Positions 8,621-18,197 of a DNA stretch of 64,000 nucleotides are shown here, piece after piece (position 1 is the stretch's first letter; each line of letters starts with the position of its first letter). This DNA comes from Arsenophonus sp. aPb (GTDB lineage: Bacteria; Pseudomonadota; Gammaproteobacteria; Enterobacterales; Enterobacteriaceae): the NCBI RefSeq assembly GCF_029873475.1, contig NZ_CP123499.1:1736001-1800000 (forward strand), in the 5' to 3' direction. The notes beneath the pieces were generated by a model. It had not been told where the DNA came from and did no database searches. It saw only the letters and a list, made by a program, of their open reading frames with translations. Made by a program: the position numbers and the translations under genes.

Positions 8621-9970
8621 ATGTTAACTTCAGAAAATAGTGTGATTTACTCGGTTAGCCAACTTAATCAATCAGTTCGGCAATTACTTGAACTTCAACT
8701 TGGCAGAGTTTGGCTTAATGCAGAAATTTCTAATTTTTCTCAGCCGGCTTCCGGCCACTGGTATTTCACTTTAAAAGATGAAAAAGCACAGCTGCGGGCT
8801 GCAATGTTTCGTGGCCAAAATATACGGGTCAATTTTCGACCACAAAATGGCCAACAAGTGTTAGTTCGAGCGACTGTTACCTTGTACGAACCGAGAGGAG
8901 AGTACCAATTAATTATTGAAAATATGCAACCTGCAGGTGATGGATTATTACAACGACAATTTGAAATATTGAAACATAAACTTTCAGCTGAAGGATTATT
9001 TGCTCAACATTACAAACAAGCGCTACCAATGCCAGCCAAACGCTTGGGTGTTATTACTTCAGCAACAGGCGCTGCATTACACGATATTTTAAATATATTA
9101 AAACGCCGCGATCCTTCACTACCTGTCATTATTTATCCTACCGCCGTCCAAGGGGAAGATGCACCACGACAAATTGTTCGTGCCATTGAGTTGGCTAATC
9201 ACAGGCTAGAGTGTGATGTACTCATTGTCGGCCGGGGTGGTGGTTCATTGGAGGATTTATGGGCCTTTAATGATGAAAAAGTTGCGCGAGCAATTTTTGC
9301 CAGTCAGTTACCAATTATTGCTGCGGTTGGTCATGAAACCGATGTAACTATTGCCGATTTTGTTGCCGATTTACGTGCCCCGACGCCTTCAGCAGCAGCA
9401 GAGCTAGTAAGCCGCAACCAACAAGAATTACTCCGCCAACTACTTGAACAAAAACAGCGACTGGAAATGGCGATGGATTATTTCCTGGCGCGTAAACTAC
9501 GTGTCTTTAGTCAATTACATCATAAACTACAACAACAACATCCTGAACTGCGGATAACACGACAACAAAATTATCTGATCCAATTACAACAAAAACTTGT
9601 TAGCGCCACCCAACAATATTTACAGCAAATGAATCGTCAACAATATAGCTTTGAACAACGTTTAATACTGTGTGATCCGCGACCACAATTACAAAATTGT
9701 CGTCAACGTTATATTCAACATGAATTCAAACTAAAACAATTGATTAATCAAACAGTAAGCCAATATCGAGAAAAATTTGCTATTAACTGTTCCCGCCTTG
9801 AAGCAGTAAGTCCATTAGCAACATTAGCACGCGGTTATACTATCAGCGAATTACCTAATGGCAAGGTTTTAACCAATACACAACAAGTAGATGTCGGGGT
9901 GAAATTAAAAACGCGCTTACAAGACGGCTTGCTTGAAAGTAAAATTTTATCTATCAATAGAATTGATTAA
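8621..9970 (+). CDS. xseA: Exodeoxyribonuclease VII large subunit
   Basis: 449 residues, close to the E. coli length. With XseB it forms the cytoplasmic nuclease that degrades single-stranded DNA to oligonucleotides. The N-terminal OB fold is visible (VWLNAEISNFSQPASGHWYFTLKD), followed by the conserved catalytic core with GVITSATGAALHDI, VGRGGGSLEDLWAFNDE and AAVGHETDVTIADFVADLRAPTPSAAAE. A long helical, Gln-rich region follows and the protein ends with the family's LARGYTI block. It is in its usual place divergent from guaB, apart from the accessory gene inserted between them. Confidence 0.97.
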   Translation: MLTSENSVIYSVSQLNQSVRQLLELQLGRVWLNAEISNFSQPASGHWYFTLKDEKAQLRAAMFRGQNIRVNFRPQNGQQVLVRATVTLYEPRGEYQLIIENMQPAGDGLLQRQFEILKHKLSAEGLFAQHYKQALPMPAKRLGVITSATGAALHDILNILKRRDPSLPVIIYPTAVQGEDAPRQIVRAIELANHRLECDVLIVGRGGGSLEDLWAFNDEKVARAIFASQLPIIAAVGHETDVTIADFVADLRAPTPSAAAELVSRNQQELLRQLLEQKQRLEMAMDYFLARKLRVFSQLHHKLQQQHPELRITRQQNYLIQLQQKLVSATQQYLQQMNRQQYSFEQRLILCDPRPQLQNCRQRYIQHEFKLKQLINQTVSQYREKFAINCSRLEAVSPLATLARGYTISELPNGKVLTNTQQVDVGVKLKTRLQDGLLESKILSINRID

Positions 9971-10007
9971 CTCAAACAAATTATCATACATAAAAATATA
10001 TTTATTT

Positions 10008-10034
10008 GCCTTATATTAAATTATTATATAAGGC
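10008..10034 (-). terminator. Hairpin between convergent xseA and ptrB
   Basis: GCCTTATAT (10008-10016) pairs with ATATAAGGC (10026-10034) across a nine-base loop. On the minus strand it is followed by an A/T-rich stretch with a run of five T. It probably ends ptrB transcripts and may act in both directions. Confidence 0.5.
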
Positions 10035-10044
10035 CATAAAAAAT

Positions 10045-12105
10045 TTATTGGATATCAAAATCAGGGAAATATTTTTTATTATCATCTAGCATCAAAATAA
10101 AAGCATATTCTAGTGCCGTATCCTTCAAACGGTTAAAACGACCCGATTGTCCACCATGGCCGGCTTCCATATTTGTTTCCAGCAATAAGACAGTATTACC
10201 CACTTTATGTTCCCTTAATTTAGCCACCCATTTTGCCGGCTCCCAATATTGGACTTGGGAATCATATAAACCTGTCGTAACCAGTAAATTGGGATAACGT
10301 TGATGCTTAATATTATCATAGGGGCTGTAAGATTTTAGTCGAAAATAAGCTTCTTGTTCAGCAGGATCACCCCATTCATCATATTCTCCAGTTGTTAATG
10401 GAATAGAGGGATCAAGCATCGTCGTCACAACATCGACAAAAGGAACTTGAGCAACAACGCCTCGATACAGTTCCGGTGCCTGGTTAATTACCGTTGCCAT
10501 TAATAAACCACCAGCGCTTCCGCCCATCGCATAAACCCGTTTTGGATCGGCATAACCCTTGGCAATCAATATCTTAGTTGCATCAATAAAATCATTGAAA
10601 CTATTAGCTTTATTTTCAACCTTACCTTGCTGATACCAGGTTTTACCTAAATCTCCACCGCCACGAACATGGACTAATGCATATACAAAACCCCTATCTA
10701 ATAAACTCAAACGTGGTGAACTAAAAACTGGATCTACATTGATACCATAAGCACCATAACCATATATCAAAATAGGATTTTTGTTTTTTTGCCATAGATC
10801 TTTACGATATACCAAAGAAATCGGCACTTTTGTCCCATCTTTTACTCGAATCCAGATACGTTCACTGGTATATAGGGACTGATCAAATTTATTAACTTGT
10901 TGCTGTTTTAGTAATTCACGTTGCCCAGTTAGCATATTTGTCTGCATAATGGATATTGGTGTAGTTAGTGATGAATAGCCATAGCGTAAGGTCTCACTAT
11001 CAGGCTCTGGATTATAACCAATCCACGCGCTGTATACCGGTTCATCAAATGGAACCATTATTTGCTGTTTTGTCTGCCAGTCTATCTGACGAAGATTAAC
11101 CAATCCATTATGACGTTCTTCAACCACCAACCAACGGTTAAAAAGGGCAAAATTTTCTAGATCAGTCTCTTTATTTGGTGCAATAACCGTTTGCCACGGC
11201 TGTTCAATTGTTTGAGTGGCATATAAGCCAAATTGCTCCGATTGGTGGTTAGAGCGAATATAGAAATTATCACGAAAATGATCTAAGTCGTACTCACGAC
11301 CTGTTTGACGTGGTGAAAATACTTTAAGTGCTTCAGCAGGGTTATTGGCATCAATTAATCGATATTCTGATGTTTCTGTACTGCTAATCGACAGCAAGAT
11401 ATACGCTTTTGAGCGACTTTTAGCTATGCTCAAGTAAAATCTATCATCACTCTCCTGATAAACTTTTTTATCTTCAACACCCTTTTTTCCATATTGATGG
11501 CAATAAACCTGATAAGGTAACAGTGTTTGAGGATGGTTACTAATATAATAAAGAGTTTGATTATCATTAGACCATACAATATTATCAGAAGTATTTTTAA
11601 TGACTGCATTCTGCCATTTTTTACTATCTAATTGTCTAAATGAAACCTCAAACTGACGACGCCCTTGGAAATCTTCGACAATTGCCAAACGATTATTATC
11701 TTCAGAAACAGCAATACCTCCCAATGTATAAAATTGATGTCCCTTAGCACGCTCATTACCATCAACTAATATCTGCCAATCACTATTTTGATTAACTGGT
11801 TTACGTTGATAAATAGGATAATCTTGACCTTCTTGATAAAGGGTACGATAAATATAACCATTATAAATATAAGGCACCGATTGATCGTGTTGCTCCATAC
11901 GAGCGACCATCTCACCAAATAATTGTTCCCTTAATACGTTGCCTAATTTTAATACCGTATTGGTATATTGATTTTCTTCAGTCAAGTATTTGATAACTTT
12001 TTTATTTTTTCTTGTATCATCTCTTAACCAATAATAATTATCAATGCGGGTATCACCATGTAACACCATTTCATGTGGTTGCTTTTCTGCCATTGGAATT
12101 ATCAT
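10045..12105 (-). CDS. ptrB: Oligopeptidase B (protease II)
   Basis: 686 residues from the chosen start, the same length as E. coli PtrB. It is a prolyl-oligopeptidase-family serine peptidase that cuts short peptides after Arg or Lys. An N-terminal seven-bladed propeller (starting HGDTRIDNYYWLRDDTR) precedes an alpha/beta hydrolase domain with the nucleophile elbow AMGGSAGGLLMA, the Asp in TGLYDSQVQYWEP and the His in AGHGGQSGR. The ATG at 12105 has AGGAG five bases upstream and gives the family length. The frame stays open upstream and an ATG at 12207 would add a convincing signal peptide (see findings). Confidence 0.93.
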   Translation of the reverse strand: MIIPMAEKQPHEMVLHGDTRIDNYYWLRDDTRKNKKVIKYLTEENQYTNTVLKLGNVLREQLFGEMVARMEQHDQSVPYIYNGYIYRTLYQEGQDYPIYQRKPVNQNSDWQILVDGNERAKGHQFYTLGGIAVSEDNNRLAIVEDFQGRRQFEVSFRQLDSKKWQNAVIKNTSDNIVWSNDNQTLYYISNHPQTLLPYQVYCHQYGKKGVEDKKVYQESDDRFYLSIAKSRSKAYILLSISSTETSEYRLIDANNPAEALKVFSPRQTGREYDLDHFRDNFYIRSNHQSEQFGLYATQTIEQPWQTVIAPNKETDLENFALFNRWLVVEERHNGLVNLRQIDWQTKQQIMVPFDEPVYSAWIGYNPEPDSETLRYGYSSLTTPISIMQTNMLTGQRELLKQQQVNKFDQSLYTSERIWIRVKDGTKVPISLVYRKDLWQKNKNPILIYGYGAYGINVDPVFSSPRLSLLDRGFVYALVHVRGGGDLGKTWYQQGKVENKANSFNDFIDATKILIAKGYADPKRVYAMGGSAGGLLMATVINQAPELYRGVVAQVPFVDVVTTMLDPSIPLTTGEYDEWGDPAEQEAYFRLKSYSPYDNIKHQRYPNLLVTTGLYDSQVQYWEPAKWVAKLREHKVGNTVLLLETNMEAGHGGQSGRFNRLKDTALEYAFILMLDDNKKYFPDFDIQ

Positions 12106-12366
12106 TTTTTCTCCTGCAAAGCTGGTAAATGCGATGATATTTAACAACCAAGTCAATAGTACCAGATTTAAATATCGATAAGAAAAGTGCTGGTTTAATT
12201 GCATCATTAACAAGAACACTCTGTTGGCAATTTTTAAGTTATTTAATAACAAAAATTTAATAAATAAAAGACAGCCAGCGCAATTAATTAACTCACTTTT
12301 TAAATAAATTTCTAAATAATTAATTAACTTAATTTGTAGCGCTATTTTTATTGTCGTAATACAATA

Positions 12367-12394
12367 AACCTCTGTAATTGATATTACAGAGGTT
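12367..12394 (-). terminator. Hairpin downstream of maeB
   Basis: A perfect 12-bp inverted repeat (AACCTCTGTAAT at 12367-12378, complement at 12383-12394, four-base loop) lies about 30 bases beyond the maeB stop codon. On the minus strand it is followed by TTTATTGTATT. Probable maeB terminator. Confidence 0.6.
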
Positions 12395-12422
12395 CAAATC
12401 GATGGTTAATTTTAAACTTAAA

Positions 12423-14702
12423 CTATAATGGCTGAGTTTGTGCTTCCGCTGCAGCAAGAGCAACCATATTAACGATACGTCTTACGGATACAACCGATGT
12501 TAATATATGTACTGGTTTTGCTACTCCCATTAATACTGGTCCCACCGTGACTCCATTAGAACTAGTAACACGAAGTAAGTTATAACTAATACGTGCAGCC
12601 TCCATATTAGGCATAATCAGTAAATTAGCCGATCCTTTTAATGTACTATCCGGCATAATATCTCGTCGAATACTTTCAACTAACGCTGCATCGCCATGCA
12701 TTTCACCATCAATTTCCAAGTCAGGATCGGCACGTTTAACTAAGGACAACGTTTTACGCATTTTTTGGGCTGATGGACAGTCTGATGAACCAAAACTTGA
12801 GCGTGATAATAGTGCCACTTTAGGCTCGATACCAAAACGCCTTACTGCCTGTGCCGCCATCAGTGTAAGTTCTGCCAACTCTTCCGGTGTAGGATTATCA
12901 TTCACATAGGTATCTGCAATAAAAGTATTTCCTGTTGGCAACATAAGCGCATTCATTGCACCTGCCACCGAACTATTCTGCCGGAAGCCAAGCACGTTTT
13001 TTATAATGGTAAAATGTTGATGATAACTACCAATAGTACCGCAAATCATGCCATCTGCTTCACCTTGGTGGATCATCAATGCACCAATTAACGTTGGATT
13101 ATTGATGACTTCTCTACGCGCCATTTCTTGCGAAACCCCATGGCGCTTCATTAATTGATAATATTGTTGCCAATAGGTTTTAAAACGCGGATCGTTTTCA
13201 TTATTAATCAACTCAAAATCTTCACCAATTCTAATTTGTAACCCAAGCTTCTCAATCCGCTTTTCAATAACACTGGGTCGACCAATTAAAATGGGATAAG
13301 CTAAACCTAAAGATATTAATTCTTGTGTTGCATGCAATATGCGTTCTTCCTCACCTTCCGCTAACACAATTCGTTTTTTCTCTTTACGGGCCAGAGAAAA
13401 AATTGGCTTCATAAATAGGTGGGTGCTATAGACAAATTCATTAAGCTTTTCTATATAAGAATTAAAATCTTCAATGGGTCGTGTCGCTACACCTGATTCC
13501 ATCGCTGCTTTAGCGACTGCCGGCGCAATCTTAACGATTAAGCGAGGATCAAAAGGTTTTGGAATAATATAATCAGCACCAAATTTTAACTCCTGATCAC
13601 CGTAAGCGGAAACAACAACATCATTCTGTTCAGCTAATGCCAAATCAGCAATAGCCTGAACACAAGCAAGTTTCATCTCTTCATTAATGGTGGTTGCACC
13701 AACATCCAATGCGCCACGAAAGATAAAAGGAAAACAGAGTACATTATTTACCTGATTAGGATAGTCTGAACGTCCAGTGCAGACTATCGCATCAGGCCGT
13801 GCGGCTTTTGCTACTGAAGGAAGAATTTCTGGCTCCGGATTTGCTAATGCTAAGATAAGCGGGGCATCAGCCATCGATTTTACCATTTCCGCCGTCAACA
13901 CACCTGGCGCTGAGCAGCCTAAGAAAATATCTGCACCTGGAATAACATCTGCTAAGGTACGTAATCCATTATCTTCGATTGCATAAGCGGCTTTGGTATC
14001 ATCCATCACTTCATCGCGGCCACGATAAATAACCCCTTTTGAATCACAGACAATAATATTGCTAAGATTAAGACCTAATGCGACTAATAAATTCATGCAG
14101 GCAATAGAAGCTGCACCTGCGCCTGAAACAACTAAACGAACCTGTTCAATTTTTTTATTAACAATGCGCAAACCATTCAATATTGCGGCGGTTGAAATAA
14201 TGGCCGTACCATGCTGATCATCATGGAAAACGGGGATTTGCATTTTTTCCCGCAGCTTTTTCTCGATATAAAAACATTCTGGTGCTTTAATATCTTCCAA
14301 ATTGATCCCGCCGAAGGTTGGCTCCAATGCAGCAATAACATCAATCAGTTTATCTGGGTTAGATTCGTCTATTTCGATATCAAACACATCAATGCCGGAA
14401 AATTTTTTAAATAAAACACCTTTACCTTCCATAACGGGTTTACCGGCCAAAGCACCTATATTTCCAAGGCCTAATACTGCCGTACCATTAGAAACTACAG
14501 CCACTAAATTAGCCTTAGCCGTGTATTTGTAAGCGGCCAAAGGATCTGCGGCAATTTCAAGACAAGGGTAAGCAACACCGGGAGAATATGCGAGGGCCAG
14601 ATCGCGCTGTGCTGTTAATGGCTTAGTGGGTGTAACTTCAATTTTACCTGGTTGGGGAAACTCATGAAAATCAAGCGCACTTTGTTTTAATTTTTCATCC
14701 AT
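12423..14702 (-). CDS. maeB: NADP-dependent malic enzyme with C-terminal phosphotransacetylase-like domain
   Basis: 759 residues, the usual length for MaeB. It decarboxylates malate to pyruvate and makes NADPH. The malic-enzyme part (about 1-420) has LAYSPGVAYPCLEI, FHDDQHGTAI and the nucleotide-binding VSGAGAASIACM. The C-terminal third (about 430-759) is a phosphotransacetylase-like domain (IVLAEGEEERIL, ANLLIMPNMEAAR) that in E. coli is regulatory, binding acetyl-CoA, not catalytic. The ATG at 14702 matches the family start MDEKLKQSALDFHEFP. It is a single-gene unit with a hairpin behind it. Confidence 0.97.
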   Translation of the reverse strand: MDEKLKQSALDFHEFPQPGKIEVTPTKPLTAQRDLALAYSPGVAYPCLEIAADPLAAYKYTAKANLVAVVSNGTAVLGLGNIGALAGKPVMEGKGVLFKKFSGIDVFDIEIDESNPDKLIDVIAALEPTFGGINLEDIKAPECFYIEKKLREKMQIPVFHDDQHGTAIISTAAILNGLRIVNKKIEQVRLVVSGAGAASIACMNLLVALGLNLSNIIVCDSKGVIYRGRDEVMDDTKAAYAIEDNGLRTLADVIPGADIFLGCSAPGVLTAEMVKSMADAPLILALANPEPEILPSVAKAARPDAIVCTGRSDYPNQVNNVLCFPFIFRGALDVGATTINEEMKLACVQAIADLALAEQNDVVVSAYGDQELKFGADYIIPKPFDPRLIVKIAPAVAKAAMESGVATRPIEDFNSYIEKLNEFVYSTHLFMKPIFSLARKEKKRIVLAEGEEERILHATQELISLGLAYPILIGRPSVIEKRIEKLGLQIRIGEDFELINNENDPRFKTYWQQYYQLMKRHGVSQEMARREVINNPTLIGALMIHQGEADGMICGTIGSYHQHFTIIKNVLGFRQNSSVAGAMNALMLPTGNTFIADTYVNDNPTPEELAELTLMAAQAVRRFGIEPKVALLSRSSFGSSDCPSAQKMRKTLSLVKRADPDLEIDGEMHGDAALVESIRRDIMPDSTLKGSANLLIMPNMEAARISYNLLRVTSSNGVTVGPVLMGVAKPVHILTSVVSVRRIVNMVALAAAEAQTQPL

Positions 14703-15106
14703 TGTGTGTGTCCTTAGAGAATTTTATTAGCAAAAAACATCCCCATTATAATAATCTCTATCAATGAAATCATGACATATGCAACAATTCCGATAGAAAC
14801 TAGAAAACATAAACATCATATCAGCAAAATCAACATAACTAAATAATATTAAAATTAAAATATAAAACTAATTACATTTATAATATTAATTTTTTCATAA
14901 TTATAAAATTTAAGATTATTGAATTTAAAATTATTAAATTCCATGTGTTTTTTATTTAAGATAATTACCTTTTGGTTATTTCATTAATATTGTTTTTCTT
15001 ATATTCTTGCACTGTTTCATTTTTTCAAAAAACTTTAAAGACTAATAATTAAAATCAGTTGTAAAAACACCATTTATTTCTACAGGCTTTTAAAAAGGAA
15101 TATACT
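14703..15106. other. Intergenic between maeB and the NarP-like regulator
   Basis: 404 AT-rich bases between divergent genes, holding both promoters. The site AAAAAGGA seven bases before the ATG at 15107 is the only element I can place. In E. coli the narQ-acrD block lies next to yffB; no recognisable remnant of either gene is visible here. Confidence 0.5.
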
Positions 15107-15727
15107 ATGTCTAATCATTCAATAATGTTGGTTGATGAACATCCCCTAATACGTCATAGTTTAAAACAACTCATTAAAGCTGCACATGAATTTAGTGTCG
15201 TTGCCGAAGTAAGTAATGGTATTGATGTTATTAATATAGCTAATCAATTGAAACCAGATATTATTATGATGGATATTAATATATCTAATATGTATGGTCC
15301 TGAAGTTATTCGTCAAATTAGAAAAGAAGGTATTAAATCTTATATATTAATTCTCTCTTTTTCTGCTAATAGAATTGATGTTTATAATGCTATCGATGCT
15401 GGTGCTAATGGTTATTTATTAAAAAATTGCGAATTAGATATGTTAGTTAATAGCCTAAAAAGTGCTGCAAATGGTTTACCGGTTTTTAGCAATCAAATTC
15501 ATCAGTATTTAAATAATCGTCATCAATATCAAGATCCACTTTCTTCATTAACAAAACGTGAATTTGAAGTATTACGTGAAATTGCTAATGGATTAAAAAA
15601 TAGAGAAATATCTAAATCTCTTTTTATTTCTGAAGAAACAGTCAAAGTACATATTCGTAATTTATTGAAAAAACTTAATGTGCGTTCTCGCTTAGAAGCC
15701 AGCCTTGTTTATATGCGCGCTAAATAA
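15107..15727 (+). CDS. NarP/NarL-type response regulator
   Basis: 206 residues. The N-terminal receiver domain has the acidic pair in VDEHPLIRH, the phospho-acceptor Asp in IIMMDINI (about D55), and a conserved Lys in YLLKN. The C-terminal LuxR-type helix-turn-helix is LTKREFEVLREIANGLKNREIS followed by EETVKVHIRNLLKKLNVRSR. The linker (VFSNQIHQYLNNR) and the DNA-binding half resemble E. coli NarP, which controls nitrate/nitrite-dependent genes. No partner sensor kinase is nearby. It could be a diverged paralogue, so I do not assign narP outright. The codon usage is very AT-rich. Confidence 0.8.
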   Translation: MSNHSIMLVDEHPLIRHSLKQLIKAAHEFSVVAEVSNGIDVINIANQLKPDIIMMDINISNMYGPEVIRQIRKEGIKSYILILSFSANRIDVYNAIDAGANGYLLKNCELDMLVNSLKSAANGLPVFSNQIHQYLNNRHQYQDPLSSLTKREFEVLREIANGLKNREISKSLFISEETVKVHIRNLLKKLNVRSRLEASLVYMRAK

Positions 15728-15985
15728 ATATAGCATAAACAAAATATCACTAAAGGACGAAGAAATGATTTATTAATAAAAATCACATTACACATAGTAT
15801 ATGTATATGCATTGCTTAATTAATGCATCATTTTATATGATGTAAAATATATTTTATTAAATATTTTTATATTCGATTTCTAATAAATTTAATAACTATT
15901 CTACTTAATAGTAGCCTTATATAGATTATTATCGCATTTTGCAGCATTATAGAGATCTTAGTGCTTCATATCCAAAAGGGAAATT

Positions 15986-16363
15986 ATGATGTCAACATCA
16001 ACAAGTTACATACTTTATGGTATAAAAAATTGTGATACTATTAAAAAGGCACGTCAGTGGCTCGATAATCATCATGTAATCTATCAATTCCATGATTATC
16101 GCACGGATGGGATCTCAAATGAATTACTCGAAATTTTTATTCAATATTTAGGATGGGAAGCCTTGATCAATAAACGTGGTATGACCTGGAAAAAATTGTC
16201 CGATGAGCAAAAAACGAATATTATTGATGCCGTAAGTGCTAAAGAGTTAATGTTAAAATATCCAGCCATTATTAAACGCCCATTATTAACAACTACTGAT
16301 AACCATTATCTACTGGGTTTTTCAATAGACGAGTATCAACACTTTATGCATCACAGAGGCTAA
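15986..16363 (+). CDS. yffB: ArsC/Spx-family thioredoxin-fold protein YffB
   Basis: 125 residues; E. coli YffB is about 118. The start LYGIKNCDTIKKARQWL carries the single redox Cys of the ArsC/Spx family. WEALINKRGMTW and the PAIIKRPLL block also match YffB. The physiological function is unknown; a glutathione-dependent thiol reductase role has been suggested for the family. It lies two bases upstream of dapE, as in E. coli, so the pair is probably co-transcribed. The first of two adjacent ATGs, behind AAGGGA, is taken as the start. Confidence 0.93.
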   Translation: MMSTSTSYILYGIKNCDTIKKARQWLDNHHVIYQFHDYRTDGISNELLEIFIQYLGWEALINKRGMTWKKLSDEQKTNIIDAVSAKELMLKYPAIIKRPLLTTTDNHYLLGFSIDEYQHFMHHRG

Positions 16364-16365
16364 CT

Positions 16366-17502
16366 ATGATTTGTCCTGTTCTTAAGCTTGCGCAACAACT
16401 TATTCAACAACCCTCTGTTAGCCCCAATGATCATGGCTGTCAAACTATTTTAATTAATCGATTGGAAAAACTTGGTTTTTCAATTGAAGTCATGCCCTTT
16501 GACGATACCGCCAATCTATGGGCATATCATGGGGAAAAAGGTGAAACGCTAGCTTTTGCTGGACATACCGATGTTGTTCCTGCCGGTGCAACTCAGAACT
16601 GGCGTTATCCTCCTTTTACACCAACATTAAATAACGGACTGCTCTATGGCCGTGGAGCAGCCGATATGAAAGGTTCCCTTGCCGCAATGATTGTTGCCGC
16701 CGAAAGATTTATTATCGATTTTCCCAACCATACTGGCCGATTAGCCTTTTTAATTACCTCTGATGAAGAGGCTACAGCAACTCATGGAACGGTAAAAGTG
16801 GTTGAGAAATTAATGATGCGCAACGAACAGATTGATTATTGCATTGTAGGTGAACCGTCTAGTCAGGTTAAGCTTGGTGATATTATCAAGAATGGTCGTC
16901 GAGGTTCACTAACCGCCAAACTCACCGTCCAAGGAACCCAAGGGCACATCGCTTATCCACACTTAGCCAATAATCCGATACATAGTTCATTACCTTTTTT
17001 AAATGAACTAGTTAATAAAAAATGGGATGTCGGTAATACTTTTTTTCCTCCCACCAGCATGCAAATTTCCAATATCCATTCTGGCACTGGCAGTAACAAT
17101 ATTATTCCTGGCGAGTTAGTTATACAATTTAATTTTCGCTTCAGCACCGAGCTCACCGAGCAACAAATTCGCCAGCAAGTTGAAGCAATGCTAAAAAAAT
17201 ATCAACTTAATTATAAAATTGAGTGGTCATTATCCGGTCATCCTTTTTTAACAGAAAAAGGCAAATTAATTAATATTGTTAGCCAGGTCATAGAGCAATA
17301 TTGTGGCTATCAACCTCAGCTATCAACCGATGGCGGCACATCTGATGGCCGTTTTATTGCTAAAATGGGTGCACAAATTGTTGAATTAGGTCCTATAAAT
17401 GAAACCATTCATAAAGTTGATGAATGTGTAAGTGTTGCTGATCTACAGCAACTAAGCCTTATTTATCAGCAAATTATGCAAAAAATATTATTACCGACAT
17501 AA
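16366..17502 (+). CDS. dapE: Succinyl-diaminopimelate desuccinylase
   Basis: 378 residues, M20 peptidase family. It removes succinate from N-succinyl-LL-diaminopimelate in lysine and cell-wall precursor synthesis, using two Zn ions. Metal-ligand motifs are AGHTDVVPAG (His), YGRGAADMKG (bridging Asp), TSDEEATATHGT (catalytic and ligand Glu) and VGEPSS. A dimerisation lid domain sits between about residues 180 and 290. GAGG-type ribosome-binding sequence lies in the end of yffB six bases before the ATG. dapA of the same pathway is 7 kb further on. Confidence 0.97.
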   Translation: MICPVLKLAQQLIQQPSVSPNDHGCQTILINRLEKLGFSIEVMPFDDTANLWAYHGEKGETLAFAGHTDVVPAGATQNWRYPPFTPTLNNGLLYGRGAADMKGSLAAMIVAAERFIIDFPNHTGRLAFLITSDEEATATHGTVKVVEKLMMRNEQIDYCIVGEPSSQVKLGDIIKNGRRGSLTAKLTVQGTQGHIAYPHLANNPIHSSLPFLNELVNKKWDVGNTFFPPTSMQISNIHSGTGSNNIIPGELVIQFNFRFSTELTEQQIRQQVEAMLKKYQLNYKIEWSLSGHPFLTEKGKLINIVSQVIEQYCGYQPQLSTDGGTSDGRFIAKMGAQIVELGPINETIHKVDECVSVADLQQLSLIYQQIMQKILLPT

Positions 17503-17547
17503 AATTTTAGTTAACTAGCTTTAATCTTAACCAGATAAAAAATTGGG

Positions 17548-17925
17548 TTAATTTTTTGACCCATTGATTTCTGGCAACCTTGATATATAACCGAGTAATA
17601 GAACTAAGATAATTAATAGTCCCCCTCTGATCCACCAAGCTTTTACTAACCAAAGTGAGAAAACAAAAGTAAATAAAATAATAATAATTAGCTTAATTTT
17701 AACGCCTTTAGGCAACGCTTTATGCTGTTGCCAATAGCGAATATATTGACCAAACCATGAGCTATAAAGTAACCAGTGATGAAAACGTGGCGATGAGCGA
17801 GAAAAACACCAGGCAGCTAATAGTAAAAAAGGGGTAGTGGGTAATAATGGTAAAAGTAAACCAAATGTCGCTAAGACAATACTAATCCAGCCCACAATAA
17901 TGAGTAAAACTCGTTGTAAATGCAT
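17548..17925 (-). CDS. ybaN: DUF454 inner-membrane protein YbaN
   Basis: 125 residues, mostly hydrophobic, with about three membrane segments. The family block LLPLLPTTPFLLLAAWCFSRSSPRFHHWLL is present (residues 25-53), followed by WFGQYIRYWQQHKALP. No biochemical function is established. It is convergent with dapE and divergent from ypfN. In E. coli ybaN lies near apt and priC, so its place here differs. Confidence 0.9.
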   Translation of the reverse strand: MHLQRVLLIIVGWISIVLATFGLLLPLLPTTPFLLLAAWCFSRSSPRFHHWLLYSSWFGQYIRYWQQHKALPKGVKIKLIIIILFTFVFSLWLVKAWWIRGGLLIILVLLLGYISRLPEINGSKN

Positions 17926-18005
17926 ACTGAAATCAATAATAGTTATACGATAAAGGAAAACAGAGTATACTTTTATTTACTACATTTGCTAATGGAAAAA
18001 AGTTT

Positions 18006-18197
18006 ATGCATTGGTTAGCTGATTACTGGTGGATTATCATTCTGCTCCTGATTGGCATTATCTGGAGCGCTGTCAAACAGATGCAAAAAATTGATCCTAA
18101 ACGTTTTTTAGATAATAAATCCAAACTTCCTCCTCACCGTGATTTTAATGACAAATGGGATGATGAAGATGACTGGCCTAATCAAAAGAAGCATTAA
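18006..18197 (+). CDS. ypfN: UPF0370 small membrane protein YpfN
   Basis: 63 residues: one N-terminal membrane helix (about 4-21) followed by a charged tail with KIDPKRFLDNKSKLPPHRDF and an acidic DKWDDEDDW stretch, all typical of UPF0370. Function unknown. Its last 20 bases overlap the 3' end of tmcA on the other strand. dapE-ypfN-tmcA is the E. coli order apart from the inserted ybaN. Confidence 0.92.
   Translation: MHWLADYWWIIILLLIGIIWSAVKQMQKIDPKRFLDNKSKLPPHRDFNDKWDDEDDWPNQKKH

Noticed and set aside
12106..12252. Longer ptrB start as the main annotation
   Set aside because: The start at 12105 has the better ribosome-binding site and gives the exact family length; the longer form is kept only as a finding.
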